Below, one piece after another: positions 32,170 through 40,846 of a stretch of DNA of 64,000 bases. The position numbers and the translations under genes are program-made. The stretch comes from Oscillibacter sp. 1-3 (lineage in GTDB: Bacteria; Bacillota; Clostridia; Oscillospirales; Oscillospiraceae), in contig NZ_KE159703.1 in the NCBI RefSeq assembly GCF_000403435.2, positions 270,765 to 334,764 on the forward strand, in the 5' to 3' direction. A model generated the notes under the pieces. The model ran no database searches and was not told the DNA's origin. It worked only from the letters and a program-made list of their open reading frames with translations. The first letter of the stretch is position 1. Each line of letters opens with the position of its first letter.

Positions 32170-33288
32170 TCAGATTTTCACCAGCTCGTACTGCCGGACG
32201 CCCAGCCCCAGCTTCTCGGCGTGCTCCAGGCAGGTCTCCCAGTCCGTGTCCGGATGGGCGGCCTTGAAGTAGTCCGTGCCGCAGTCACAGTTCACATCCG
32301 TCAGTGCGGAGTTGGGAGCCACCGGCTGGGCCAGCACCGCGTCGGCGCAGGCCTGGTCCAGGGCCACGGGGTCAAAGGAGGCGAACATCCCCACATCCGG
32401 GGTGATGGGCACGTCGTTCTCGCCGTGGCAGTCGCAGTTGGGGGAGATGTCCAGCACCAGGGAGACGTGGAAGCAGGGGCGGCCGTCCACCACGGCCTTG
32501 GTGTACTCGGCGATCTTCTTGTTCAGGATGGCGGGGGCCTCGTCGTAGAGGCACTGGATGGCGTCCTTGGGGCACACCGCCAGGCACCGCCCGCAGCCCA
32601 CGCACTTGTCCGTGTCGATGCCGGCCTTGCCGTCGGGGCCGAACCGGGGCGCGCCGTGGGCGCAGATTTTGGCGCAGGCCCTGCAGCCGACACAGGCCTT
32701 TTCCTTCACAAAGGGCTTGCCGGAGTTGTGCTGCTCCATCTTGCCCGCCCGGGAGCCGCAGCCCATGCCGATGTTTTTCAGCGCTCCGCCCATGCCGGCC
32801 TGCTCGTGGCCCTTGAAGTGGGTGAGGCTGACGAACACGTCCGCGTCCATCACCGCCCGGCCGATCTTGGCCTCCTTCACGTACTCGCCGCCCTCCACGG
32901 GGACGCAGACCTCGTCGGTGCCCTTGAGCCCGTCGGCAATGATGACGTGACAGCCGGTGGAGTAGGGGGTGAAGCCGTTGACATAGGCGGATTCGATGTG
33001 GTCCAGGGCGTTTTTCCGCCCGCCCACGTACAGTGTGTTGCAGTCCGTCAGGAAGGGCCTGCCCCCCTGGCTCTTCACCAGATCCGCCACGGCCTTGGCC
33101 CAGTTGGGCCGGAGATACGCCAGGTTCCCCGGCTCGCCGAAGTGCATCTTGACGGCGACGTACTTGTCCTCCATGTCGATCTCGCCGAACCCGGCGGTCA
33201 TCATCAGCCGGGCCAGCTTCTGGGGAAGGTTCTCCCGCCAGCTGGGGCAGCGGAAGTCCGCGAAATAGACCTTGGATTTCTCAGCCAT
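32170..33288 (-). CDS. DUF362 protein with two 4Fe-4S clusters
   Basis: 372 residues. The DUF362 domain (KVYFADFRCPSW, VAVKMHFGEPGN, FVSLTHFKGHEQAGMGGALKNIGMGCGSRAGK) encloses a ferredoxin-type pair: CVGCRACAKICAHG at about residue 195 and CVGCGRCLAVCPKD at about 225. Soluble, probably an electron-transfer protein in anaerobes; partner unknown. GGAGAACG before the ATG at 33288 fixes the start. Single-gene unit. Confidence 0.85.
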   Translation of the reverse strand: MAEKSKVYFADFRCPSWRENLPQKLARLMMTAGFGEIDMEDKYVAVKMHFGEPGNLAYLRPNWAKAVADLVKSQGGRPFLTDCNTLYVGGRKNALDHIESAYVNGFTPYSTGCHVIIADGLKGTDEVCVPVEGGEYVKEAKIGRAVMDADVFVSLTHFKGHEQAGMGGALKNIGMGCGSRAGKMEQHNSGKPFVKEKACVGCRACAKICAHGAPRFGPDGKAGIDTDKCVGCGRCLAVCPKDAIQCLYDEAPAILNKKIAEYTKAVVDGRPCFHVSLVLDISPNCDCHGENDVPITPDVGMFASFDPVALDQACADAVLAQPVAPNSALTDVNCDCGTDYFKAAHPDTDWETCLEHAEKLGLGVRQYELVKI

Positions 33289-33399
33289 GTGTCGTTCTCC
33301 TTTTACCTGTTGGTTTTCACAAGACATATACCCCTATTTTAGCGCATGGAGTCCGGTCCATGTCAAGTCCTTTTTGCGCTTTCCCGGGATTTCGGACAT

Positions 33400-33428
33400 A
33401 AAAAACGGGCGGTGAGCCGCCCGTTTTT
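33400..33428 (-). terminator. Terminator of the gene at 33431
   Basis: AAAAACGGGCGG-TGAG-CCGCCCGTTTTT; minus-strand T run follows. Confidence 0.85.
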
Positions 33429-33430
33429 CG

Positions 33431-33844
33431 CTATTGATCCAGATCGACGGAGATGTTGTCCGTGCCGTGCTCGTCAAATTCGTTGAGGTAGACGTCGATG
33501 CGCTCCATCAGCTCGGCGTAGTTGTCCCTGGTCAGGGGCTCGCCGTCCATGTCCCGCAGGGCCAGCTCCTCCGCCAGAATCTCGTAAAACACGATGTCCT
33601 CGTACCGCTCGATGGCCTCGTGGATGCCGCCGTCGGCGTAGGCCCGGGAGGGGATCAGATCCCCCTGGTACAGCTCCACCAGTCTGGGCATTTTGTGCCG
33701 CAGGCAGTGGGAGAACACCAGGCTTTCCACCTCGTCATACTCCCGGATGCGGTCATTCTCCCGGGTGGAGTTGATAACCCAGTTTCCTATGTAAACAAGA
33801 TCCAGCAGATAGCGGTACTGCTGTTCCGTCAGCTCGATCTTCAC
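33431..33844 (-). CDS. Small acidic protein of unknown function
   Basis: 137 residues, soluble and acidic, mostly helical (MKIELTEQQYRYLLDLVYIGNWVINS, RDMDGEPLTRDNYAELMERIDVYLNEFDEHG). GGTGTCC region precedes the ATG and a clear terminator follows, which supports a real gene. No family recognised. Confidence 0.7.
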   Translation of the reverse strand: MKIELTEQQYRYLLDLVYIGNWVINSTRENDRIREYDEVESLVFSHCLRHKMPRLVELYQGDLIPSRAYADGGIHEAIERYEDIVFYEILAEELALRDMDGEPLTRDNYAELMERIDVYLNEFDEHGTDNISVDLDQ

Positions 33845-33952
33845 AGGCGGACACCTCCCAAAATAGAATCAATCGTGACAGCCGGTATGATTATAACAAA
33901 TCTCATTGGGAAAAGCTATATAAAAAAGCGGGAAAAAAGACTAAAATCTGTC

Positions 33953-33981
33953 TTGCGGCAGCCTCCTTATCATAGTATAAT
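33953..33981 (+). promoter_or_regulatory. Promoter of murI
   Basis: TTGCGG (33953-33958), 17-base spacer, TATAAT (33976-33981). Confidence 0.65.
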
Positions 33982-34050
33982 ATATAATCCTGGCGTGTGT
34001 CCGGTGCGGCGGCCGGGAGATCACGGTTTGGTAAGGAGCTTGGGATACTT

Positions 34051-34866
34051 ATGGATATGCGGCCCATCGGCGTGTTTGACTCAGGTCTTGGGGGACTGAC
34101 GGCGGTGCGCTCCCTGCGGGAGATTTTGCCGGAGGAGAACCTCGTCTACTTTGGAGACACTGCTCGGGTGCCCTACGGCGGGCGGGCCCGGGAGACCCTT
34201 TTGAAATACGCCCGGCAGGACGTCCGCTTCCTGCGGACTTTTGATCTCAAGGCTATCCTCATCGCCTGCGGCACGGTGTCCACCACGTCCCTGGAGGCGC
34301 TCCAGGCGGAGAACGCCCTGCCCATTGTGGGGGTGGTGGAGCCCACCTGCCGCAGGGCGCTGTTGGTGACAAGGCGGAAGAAGGTGGGCGTCATCGCCAC
34401 GCTGGCCTCTATCCGCTCCGGCGCCTACGAGGCGGCCCTGCGGCGGCTGGACCCGGCGGTGGAGGTCTTCGGAAAGGCGTGCCCGCTGTTTGTGCCCCTG
34501 GTGGAGAACGGCCGGGTGGACCGGGGGGACGTGGTCATCGAGACCGTGGCCCGGGAGTATCTGGAGCCGCTGCTGGACACCGGCATCGACACCCTGATTC
34601 TGGGCTGCACCCACTATCCGCTGCTGGAGGAGATCATAGGGGACGTCTGCGGCCCCGGCGTGACGCTGGTGTCCGCCGGGGAGGAGTCCGCCTTTGAGCT
34701 CAAGCGGATGCTGAAGGCCCGGGAGCTCCGGGCCCCGGAGGAGCGCCGGGGAGAGGTCTCCTTCTATGTCAGCGAGACGCCGGAAAATTTTGAGGACATT
34801 GCGTCGCTGTTTTTGCGGGAGAACCTGCATCACGCGGCCCGGAGGATCAACATTGACGAGTATTGA
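34051..34866 (+). CDS. murI: Glutamate racemase
   Basis: 271 residues. Interconverts L- and D-glutamate for peptidoglycan in the cytosol. Seen: IGVFDSGLGGLTAVR (catalytic Asp10/Ser11), GDTARVPYGGR, the first catalytic cysteine C73 in ACGTVSTTS (a variation on the usual ACNTASA) and the second C186 in GCTHYPLL. AAGGAG lies 12 bases before ATG 34051; the next ATG two codons on is also possible. The DUF1934 gene overlaps its 3' end. Confidence 0.94.
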   Translation: MDMRPIGVFDSGLGGLTAVRSLREILPEENLVYFGDTARVPYGGRARETLLKYARQDVRFLRTFDLKAILIACGTVSTTSLEALQAENALPIVGVVEPTCRRALLVTRRKKVGVIATLASIRSGAYEAALRRLDPAVEVFGKACPLFVPLVENGRVDRGDVVIETVAREYLEPLLDTGIDTLILGCTHYPLLEEIIGDVCGPGVTLVSAGEESAFELKRMLKARELRAPEERRGEVSFYVSETPENFEDIASLFLRENLHHAARRINIDEY

Positions 34867-35293
34867 GGAAAACGGAGTGCCGGTGCTGCTGACCATTCGG
34901 GGGGAGCAGTACTTTGAAGGCACGGACCCTGACGCCACGGAACTGATGACCGAGGGGACCATGGCGGTGACGCCGGAGGAGATGGCCTTCTCTTATGAGG
35001 AGAGCGCCCTCACCGGCATGGAGGGGACCACCACCACCTTCGCGGTGCGGGGGCCCCAGGTGATCCTGACCCGCAGCGGCGCCGTAAACTCCCAGATGAT
35101 CTTTGAGGAGGGGCGGCAGCACACCTCGCTGTACGAGACCCCCTTCGGGGGGCTGACGGTGGACATCCAGACCAGCCGCCTGCGGCACAATCTCACGGAC
35201 CGGGGCGGGCTGATGGAGATCAAATACTCCATCGCCGTGGAGCACACGGTGACGGGGAGGAACTGTTTTAAGATCCGCGTCCGGCGGAGGTAG
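34853..35293 (+). CDS. DUF1934 beta-barrel protein
   Basis: 146 residues. VPVLLTIRGEQYFEGTDPDATELMTEGTM and the later ETPFGGLTVDIQTSRLRHNLTDRGGLMEIKYSIAVEH match the DUF1934 (YwiB-like) calycin-type barrel. The TTG start at 34853 lies 7 bases after GGAGG and overlaps murI by 14 bases, so translation is coupled. Often found beside murI or argS in Firmicutes, here with both. Function unknown. Confidence 0.8.
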   Translation: MTSIEENGVPVLLTIRGEQYFEGTDPDATELMTEGTMAVTPEEMAFSYEESALTGMEGTTTTFAVRGPQVILTRSGAVNSQMIFEEGRQHTSLYETPFGGLTVDIQTSRLRHNLTDRGGLMEIKYSIAVEHTVTGRNCFKIRVRRR

Positions 35294-35361
35294 GGGGTGT
35301 CCGCCCTTGCAGGCGGGGGGAAAATTCAGCCATGATGATGGCTGGGCAGATGCACCCCCAT

Positions 35362-35443
35362 GTCGTCGGAAGAAACTCCGCCGCTCCATTTCCGGCTAAA
35401 GCCGAAAATTCCGCTCAAGCTCCGTTCCTTCCTCCTCTCCCCA
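35362..35443 (+). repeat. Hairpin repeat family 3, copy 2
   Basis: CGCCGCTCCATTTCCGGC with AAAGCCGAAAATTCCGCTC and CGTTCCTTCCTCCTCTCCCC; closely matches 23153-23233 base for base, including paired changes in its central stem. Confidence 0.7.
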
Positions 35444-35934
35444 CCGGACCCGCTTCGCTGGGCTCCGGCGGGGGCCCCGCTTTTCCGTTGCGCCGAAAAG
35501 AGAAAGCCCTCCAGAGGGCCTTCTCGCCGCTTTGCGGCTCACCTTGGCGGGCCGTGCACGCTTCAAAAGAGAAAAGGCGCTGGGGCAGAATTTTACCGCA
35601 AGGGTCAAATTCGCCCAAGGTACGGGGGCTGGCCTGAATCGGTGCTTCCGTGAATTGCCGGTCTTCTACCGGCTGCGTCTGACCCCGTACCGCCCAGAAC
35701 CGCTCCGCCGCAGTCGGGACTTCCTTCGAGGGTGTTTTGCATCTTTGACGCAAGGCCCCCAGCGCCTCTTCCCGCGCTTCGCGCCTGGTTGGTACCGTTT
35801 GGGATGGTGCCCTATTCTACCGGTTTTCTTGTAGGGGCCGGGCTCTGACCCGTCCCGTCTCCCAACAACCTTTTGTTTGCCGGTAGAACACCTGTGAGGC
35901 CAGAGCCTTCTGCTGGTTATTTCCCCACAACCTC

Positions 35935-36098
35935 TAGGCCTTGTTTGATAAATGGCAAAATGCGCAGCGACGAGAGATTTTTTGCCGGTCGAGGCGATTT
36001 GACGCCGGCATACTTTGTGTATGGCAAGGAAAATCAACGCAAAGCGGCGGAAAAAGATCCGTCGCTTGGGCGTTTTGACATTTTTCAAACATGGCCTG
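35935..36098 (-). mobile_element. MITE-like element, family 1, copy C (164 bp, inverted)
   Basis: TAGGCCTTGTTTGATAAATGG at one end and CATTTTTCAAACATGGCCTG at the other. Interior shared with copies A and E but on the opposite strand. Confidence 0.8.
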
Positions 36099-36300
36099 GT
36101 ACTTTTGGAAGACTTGTGGGGCCCGGTCGCCTGACCAGACTGCTTCCTGCCAAGAGTACTGTGGGGCCTGTACCCTGTGCTGGCTATCCCCAACACTGCC
36201 GGCGCCTCCGGCAGCCCCCCATAAAGCCGGCAGTCCCTTTCGCTGCCCGGGGAAATTAAACAATTAAGGAATTTTACTATAGACGAAAGAGGCATTGACT

Positions 36301-38046
36301 ATGATTAACATGATTCAAAAAGCGAAGGATCAGGCCGCGGCGCTGGCCATGGCCGCCTATGAGGCCGCGGCTGCGGACGGCACGCTGCCCCGGGCGGAGG
36401 TAAAGACCGCTCCGGTGGAGATCCCCAAGGACACCGCCAACGGCGACTTCACCACTACCTTTGCCCTGGCCGCGGCAAAGGCTCTGGGGAAGCCCCCCCG
36501 GGCCATTGCCCAGGCCCTGCTGGACCACATGGACCTGGCGGGCACCTACTTCACCTCTGCCGAGATCGCCGGCCCCGGCTTTTTGAACTTCCGCTTGGGG
36601 CAGGACTGGTACGCCGGCGTCTGCGCCGCTGTGGAGAGCGAGGGGGCGGACTACGGCACCAATGACAGCCTGAAAGGTCAGAAGATCATGGTGGAGTTCG
36701 TCTCCGCCAACCCCACCGGCCCCATGCATATGGGCAACGCCCGGGGCGGCGTGCTGGGGGACACCCTGGCGGCGGTGCTCTCCGCCTCCGGGGCGGAGGT
36801 GAGCAGGGAGTTCTACGTCAACGACGCCGGGCACCAGATCGACAAGTTCGCCCACTCCATTGAGGCCCGGTATCTCCAGATCCTCCGGGGGGAGGATGCG
36901 GTGCCCTTCCCGGAGGACGGCTACCAGGGAGACGACATTAAGGAGCTGGCCCAGGCCTATTACGACCAGAACGGGGACAAGCTGGCGGAGGTCCCGGAGG
37001 CGGAGCGGCAGGAGACCCTGGCCCAATACGGCCTCAGTGTGAACCTGCCCAAGATGAAGAGCGACCTGCGGCGGTACAAGATCGAGTACGACAACTGGTT
37101 CTACGAGTCCTCCCTCCACGACAGCGGCTATGTGGCGCAGACGGTGGAGCTTCTGACAGACCGGGGATATACCTATGAAAAAGAGGGGGCCCTGTGGCTG
37201 AGAACCGCGGACATTATCCGGGAGAACCTGCTGAAAGCGGGGAAGAAGGAGAAGGACGTGGAGAAGCTGGATTTGAAGGACGATGTGCTCCGCCGGGCCA
37301 ACGGGTTCTACACCTACTTCGCCGCCGACATTGCCTACCACCGCAACAAGTTCGCCGTCCGGGGCTTTGACCGGGTTATCAACATCTGGGGCGCGGACCA
37401 CCATGGCCACGTGGCGCGGCTGAAAGGCGCTCTGGACGCCCTGGGCCTCAACGGCACAGAAAAGCTGGACATTGTGCTGATGCAGCTGGTGAAGCTGCTG
37501 CGGGACGGCGACGTGGTGCGCATGAGCAAGCGCACCGGCAAGGCCATCAGCCTCTCGGACCTGCTGGACGAGATCCCTGTGGACGCCGCCCGGTGGTTTT
37601 TCAACGCCAAGCCGGACACCCAGATGGAGTTCGACCTGGGACTGGCCGTGCGGGAGGACTCCGAAAACCCCATCTACTATGTGGAGTACGCCCATGCCCG
37701 GATCTGCTCGCTGCTGCGGGCGCAGGAGGCGGAGGGCGTGAGCGTCCCGGCCCAGAGGGACGTGGACATGTCTTTGCTGTCCGGGGAGACGGAGAAGGCC
37801 CTCATCAAGCAGCTGGCCCAGTTCTGCGAGGAGATCAAGCTCTCCGCCCGGAGCTACGACCCAAGCCACATCAATCGCTGTCTCCAGGAGCTGGCGGGGT
37901 GCTTCCACCGGTTCTACACCGCCTGCCGGATCAAGGGGGAGGAGCCCGGGGTCCAGGCGGCCCGGCTGAAGCTGGCGGACGACGCCCGCATTGTGCTGCG
38001 GAACGGTCTGAAGCTCATCGGCGTAGAAGCCCCCGAAAAGATGTAA
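36301..38046 (+). CDS. argS: Arginyl-tRNA synthetase
   Basis: 581 residues. Charges tRNA-Arg in the cytosol. Seen: N-terminal Add-1-like domain, the HIGH motif in VEFVSANPTGPMHMGNARGGVLGD, ADHHGHVARLKGAL, KMSKS-like RMSKRTGKAISL, and the all-helical DALR anticodon domain at the C-terminus (VEYAHARICSLLR). AGAGG lies 8 bases before the ATG at 36301; a TTG two codons earlier is less likely. Flanked on both sides by repeat-rich DNA. No T-box is visible upstream. Confidence 0.96.
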   Translation: MINMIQKAKDQAAALAMAAYEAAAADGTLPRAEVKTAPVEIPKDTANGDFTTTFALAAAKALGKPPRAIAQALLDHMDLAGTYFTSAEIAGPGFLNFRLGQDWYAGVCAAVESEGADYGTNDSLKGQKIMVEFVSANPTGPMHMGNARGGVLGDTLAAVLSASGAEVSREFYVNDAGHQIDKFAHSIEARYLQILRGEDAVPFPEDGYQGDDIKELAQAYYDQNGDKLAEVPEAERQETLAQYGLSVNLPKMKSDLRRYKIEYDNWFYESSLHDSGYVAQTVELLTDRGYTYEKEGALWLRTADIIRENLLKAGKKEKDVEKLDLKDDVLRRANGFYTYFAADIAYHRNKFAVRGFDRVINIWGADHHGHVARLKGALDALGLNGTEKLDIVLMQLVKLLRDGDVVRMSKRTGKAISLSDLLDEIPVDAARWFFNAKPDTQMEFDLGLAVREDSENPIYYVEYAHARICSLLRAQEAEGVSVPAQRDVDMSLLSGETEKALIKQLAQFCEEIKLSARSYDPSHINRCLQELAGCFHRFYTACRIKGEEPGVQAARLKLADDARIVLRNGLKLIGVEAPEKM

Positions 38047-38061
38047 CAGAAAAAAGTTTTC

Positions 38062-38135
38062 GTCCACCTTTTTCAAAAGGTGGCGGGGTGCAGGGGCAGA
38101 GCCCCTGCGAAGCCGCCGCAAGCGGCGGCCTAAAA
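38062..38135 (+). other. Three hairpins after argS
   Basis: CCACCTTTT/AAAAGGTGG, GCAGGGGC/GCCCCTGC and GCCGCCGC/GCGGCGGC in a row, ending CTAAAAA. It resembles a composite repeat and may end argS transcription. Confidence 0.5.
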
Positions 38136-38139
38136 ACCA

Positions 38140-38263
38140 AGAAGCTCTATTCACAGGCGCGGAGAGCCGTCCGGACAGGGCTGTTCGATCCGTGAAAATT
38201 TGCCTCGGCCGGCGCGGAAATCCCTCGCCCATCCGGCATTCCCCACCGATGAATACAGCTTCT
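38140..38263 (+). mobile_element. MITE-like element, family 2, copy 1 (124 bp)
   Basis: AGAAGCTCTATTCAC at the left and GATGAATACAGCTTCT at the right as imperfect inverted repeats. The right half closely matches 49640-49697. Confidence 0.6.
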
Positions 38264-38267
38264 AAGC

Positions 38268-38311
38268 AAAAGACGCTTTCCCCCGCCCCGGAGCGGGGAA
38301 AGCGTCTTTTA
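38268..38311 (+). terminator. Terminator-like hairpin
   Basis: AAAAGACGCTTTCCCCGC with GCGGGGAAAGCGTCTTTT; symmetrical, works in both directions. Confidence 0.7.
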
Positions 38312-38346
38312 CGGGCAGACAGAACAATCAAAACAAAAGAACTGCC

Positions 38347-38511
38347 TAAATTCTGTTTGAAAACCGTCAAAACGCCGTCTTGAGGCGTCTTTTCCCGCCA
38401 GGACTGCGTTGATTTGACTTGAAATCCGCCAGGATTCCTGTGTCAAATCGCCTTGATCGGCAAAAAAATCTCTTGCCTTTGCGCATTTTGCCATCTATCA
38501 AACAAGGCCTA
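38347..38511 (+). mobile_element. MITE-like element, family 1, copy D (diverged)
   Basis: CTGTTTGAAAACCGTCAAAA left, ATCTATCAAACAAGGCCTA right; about 165 bp. The core (CCCGCCAGGACTGCGTTG, GACTTGAAATCCGCC) matches the short element at 62840-62947 better than copies A and E, so it marks a subfamily. Confidence 0.75.
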
Positions 38512-38551
38512 AGCGTCAAAAGCAGAACATCTCACATTTTCAGGAGCTGTC

Positions 38552-39247
38552 ATGAAAAGCCTCACATCCCGCCGTGCCGCCCTGCGGGCGGCCTTCCCGG
38601 CCACAATCCCCGTAATGACGGGCTATCTGTGCCTGGGGATGGCCTACGGCGTATTGATGCAGTCCAAGGGATACGGCCCCCTGTGGTCCACGCTGATGAG
38701 CGCCGTCGCCTTTGGGGGCAGTATGCAGTTTGCAGCCATCACGCTGCTGACCATGGCCTTTGACCCGTTTCAGGCGTTCTTCCTGGCCGTCATGGTCAAC
38801 GCCCGGCATATGTTTTACGGATTGTCCCTGCTGGACAAGTACAAGGGCCTGGGATGGGCCCGGATTCCCCTGGTCTATCTTCTCAGTGACGAGACCTTCT
38901 CTCTGGTCTCCACGCTGACCCCGCCGGAGGACGTGGACCGGCGGCGCTTTTATCTGTACATCTCCCTGCTGGACTACGCCTATTGGGTGGCCGCCACGGC
39001 CTTGGGGGGATTGCTGGGGAATGTGATTACGTTTAATACCGAGGGTATGGACTTTGCCCTGACGGCGCTGTTCGTGGTGCTGTTTCTGGAGCAGTGGAAG
39101 AAGCGGGAGAGCCGGCCCGCCGGGATCATCGGCGTGGTCTGCGCCGCCGTGAGCCTGGCGGTGTTTGGGGCGGAGAATCTGGTGATCCCCGCCATGGTTC
39201 TGGTCCTGATCTCGCTGCTGGGAGGGAGGAAGCGGCTGTGTACCTGA
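38552..39247 (+). CDS. azlC: AzlC family branched-chain amino-acid exporter subunit
   Basis: 231 residues with about 7-8 membrane helices. AAFPATIPVMTGYLCLGMAYGVLM and the AFGGSMQFAAITLL, VNARHMFYGLSLL blocks are typical of AzlC. With AzlD it exports branched-chain amino acids and analogues. Its product complements the liv importer in this window: import and export both present. AGGAGC lies 8 bases before the ATG. Confidence 0.9.
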   Translation: MKSLTSRRAALRAAFPATIPVMTGYLCLGMAYGVLMQSKGYGPLWSTLMSAVAFGGSMQFAAITLLTMAFDPFQAFFLAVMVNARHMFYGLSLLDKYKGLGWARIPLVYLLSDETFSLVSTLTPPEDVDRRRFYLYISLLDYAYWVAATALGGLLGNVITFNTEGMDFALTALFVVLFLEQWKKRESRPAGIIGVVCAAVSLAVFGAENLVIPAMVLVLISLLGGRKRLCT

Positions 39248-39570
39248 CGCCTATGCAGACTCTGGGCATGATCCTGGCGGTGGCCGCCGGGACCCAGCTG
39301 ACCCGCTGGCTGCCCTTTTTGCTGTTCCCGGAGAACAAGGAGCCCCCGCGGGTGGTGACGGACCTGGGCCGCCTGCTGCCGGCAGCCATGATGGGGCTGC
39401 TGGTGGTCTACTGCCTCAAGGGCGTGAGCTGGTCTGCCCCGCCCTGCGGTGCGCCGGAGCTGTCAGCGATTTTGGCGGTGGTTTTGCTCCATCGCTGGCG
39501 GGGAAACGTGCTGCTGTCCATCGCCGGGGGGACGGCGCTGTACATGCTGCTGGTGCAGGCTGTGTTCTGA
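39238..39570 (+). CDS. azlD: AzlD family exporter subunit
   Basis: 110 residues with about 4 membrane helices; QTLGMILAVAAGTQLTRWLPFLLFP is the AzlD hallmark. GTG start at 39238, 8 bases after GGAGG, overlapping azlC by 10 bases. Partner of AzlC. Confidence 0.88.
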   Translation: MYLTPMQTLGMILAVAAGTQLTRWLPFLLFPENKEPPRVVTDLGRLLPAAMMGLLVVYCLKGVSWSAPPCGAPELSAILAVVLLHRWRGNVLLSIAGGTALYMLLVQAVF

Positions 39571-39701
39571 CTTTGTCCGCCCAGGACGCCGCAAAATCAC
39601 AGGGGTGTCTTTCGGCGGCGGAGGGGACGGCCTTTCAGGGGCGGTTTTGGTCTTTCAATTTTGCGGGGGAAGGGCGCCCGGGGTGGGCGTCCTTTCTGCC
39701 C

Positions 39702-39730
39702 TTGACAAGCCTTGATAATCTATGTATAAT
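39702..39730 (+). promoter_or_regulatory. Promoter of the PadR operon
   Basis: TTGACA (39702-39707), 17-base spacer, TATAAT (39725-39730): a perfect consensus promoter. Confidence 0.9.
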
Positions 39731-39747
39731 CAGCATAGATCATCAAG
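39711..39747. promoter_or_regulatory. Inverted-repeat operator over the -10 box
   Basis: Arms CTTGATAATCTATG (39711-39724) and CATAGATCATCAAG (39734-39747) match at 13 of 14 positions and bracket the -10 box. A likely site for the PadR protein encoded next, so autorepression. Confidence 0.75.
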
Positions 39748-39767
39748 GTATTGAGGGGAGGCCCTGC

Positions 39768-40103
39768 ATGAAGATTGACAAGAGCCTGATGAGCGGCAGC
39801 ACCACCCTGCTGATTCTCTCCCTGCTGGCGGGGGAGGAGATGTACGGCTACCAGATGATTGTGGAGCTGGCCCGGCGGTCCAACAGGACCTTTGAGCTGA
39901 GGGAGGGGACGCTGTACCCCATCCTCCACGGCTTGGAGGCGGACAGGCTGGTGACGGTGCGGGAGAAGGAGGCCGACGGCCGAACGCGAAAGTATTACCG
40001 CATCACCCGGAAGGGTCGGCGGGCCCTGGAGGAGAAAAAGGCGGCCTGGAAATACTTTGCGGAGCAGGTGGACGCTGTGGTGAACAGCGCGTCCCTGGCG
40101 TGA
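39768..40103 (+). CDS. PadR family transcriptional repressor
   Basis: 111 residues: winged helix LLILSLLAGEEMYGYQMIVELARRS, wing with REGTLYPILHGLEADRLVTVREKEADGRTRKYYRITRKGRRAL, and a short C-terminal dimerisation helix (class II PadR). AGGGGAGG precedes the ATG. It is followed by two membrane-linked proteins, the usual PadR-HAAS arrangement in Firmicutes. Ligand unknown. Confidence 0.92.
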   Translation: MKIDKSLMSGSTTLLILSLLAGEEMYGYQMIVELARRSNRTFELREGTLYPILHGLEADRLVTVREKEADGRTRKYYRITRKGRRALEEKKAAWKYFAEQVDAVVNSASLA

Positions 40104-40111
40104 GGCGGCCC

Positions 40112-40846
40112 ATGCGGGATGAATTTCAGATCTGGGTGGACGCCGTGTGCGAGCAGGTCCGGTTCTGGCCGGACCGGAAGGGCATTGAAAAGGAGCTGCG
40201 CATCCATTACGAGGACCATTGCAGGGCGCTGGAGCGGCTGAACTACGAGCCGAAATTGGCGGCGGAGCGGTCCCTTCGGGCCATGGGAAACGCCCAGGAG
40301 GTGGGCTGGGCCCTGGACCGGATACATAAGCCCTGGCTTGGCTGGCTGTGGAAGTTCTCGGAGGGCACGCTGCTGATGCTGGTGCTGATTGTCCTGTGGC
40401 TGACTGTGTCCGCGGGCGGCGTCGAGCAGTTGATTTTCAGAACGCGGCAGCAGCTGGAGTGGACGGACCCGCCGGCGTGGGCGGACCATGTATCCCTGGA
40501 ATGCGGGGACGTCTATCTGGCCCCCGGAGAGGTGAGAGAGACCGGCGGAAATGTGGAGGCGGAGCTCCGGTTCTGGGTGAAGGTCCGGGAGCCGGTTCCG
40601 GATTTTCAGCCTTGGGAGCTGGAGGTAGCGGACAATCGAGGCGCCGTTTCCTTCCGGGAATGGGGAGACGGAAGGCGGCAGACGTCAGGTTATCTGGAGT
40701 GGGAGCGCGTGCCGTACTGGGGTTGGACCCGGCATCAGATGACCCTCCGGCTGATTCTGGACTACCGCCCGGACTGGGTGGAGGTCTCCGCACCCGGCGG
40801 AGGCCGGGATTGGGTCCTGCGGGCGGAATGGGAGGAGGAGCCATGA
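40112..40846 (+). CDS. HAAS-like domain membrane protein downstream of PadR
   Basis: 244 residues. Residues 1-65 (EFQIWVDAVCEQVRFWPDRKGIEKELRIHYEDHCRALE) are a helical HAAS-type signalling domain, then one membrane span (LLMLVLIVLWLTVS) and an outside beta-rich domain with many Trp residues. Start at ATG 40112 (GAGG upstream); a GTG overlapping the padR stop is the alternative. Partner of PadR in sensing an envelope condition, by family analogy. Confidence 0.7.
   Translation: MRDEFQIWVDAVCEQVRFWPDRKGIEKELRIHYEDHCRALERLNYEPKLAAERSLRAMGNAQEVGWALDRIHKPWLGWLWKFSEGTLLMLVLIVLWLTVSAGGVEQLIFRTRQQLEWTDPPAWADHVSLECGDVYLAPGEVRETGGNVEAELRFWVKVREPVPDFQPWELEVADNRGAVSFREWGDGRRQTSGYLEWERVPYWGWTRHQMTLRLILDYRPDWVEVSAPGGGRDWVLRAEWEEEP

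Larger units (their letters stand above)
35294..36300. other. 1-kb repeat-rich non-coding block before argS
   Basis: No reading frame has a ribosome site or recognisable product. It holds the hairpin repeat at 35362-35443, a stretch of GC hairpins (for example CCGGTAGAAGACCGG on the minus strand near 35660), a GGGTCAGAGCCCGG-type motif near 35850 and MITE copy C (35935-36098). It looks like a landing zone for small repeats. Confidence 0.6.

Noticed and set aside
35785..35815. GGTTGGTACCGT resembling a T-box consensus before argS
   Set aside because: It lacks the GGGTGGNACCGCG core, no stem I, specifier or terminator could be built around it.
35666..36295. Minus-strand frame of 209 codons across the repeat block
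   Set aside because: Crosses MITE copy C and other repeats; the same peptide fragment appears wherever family 1 occurs, so it is repeat-derived.
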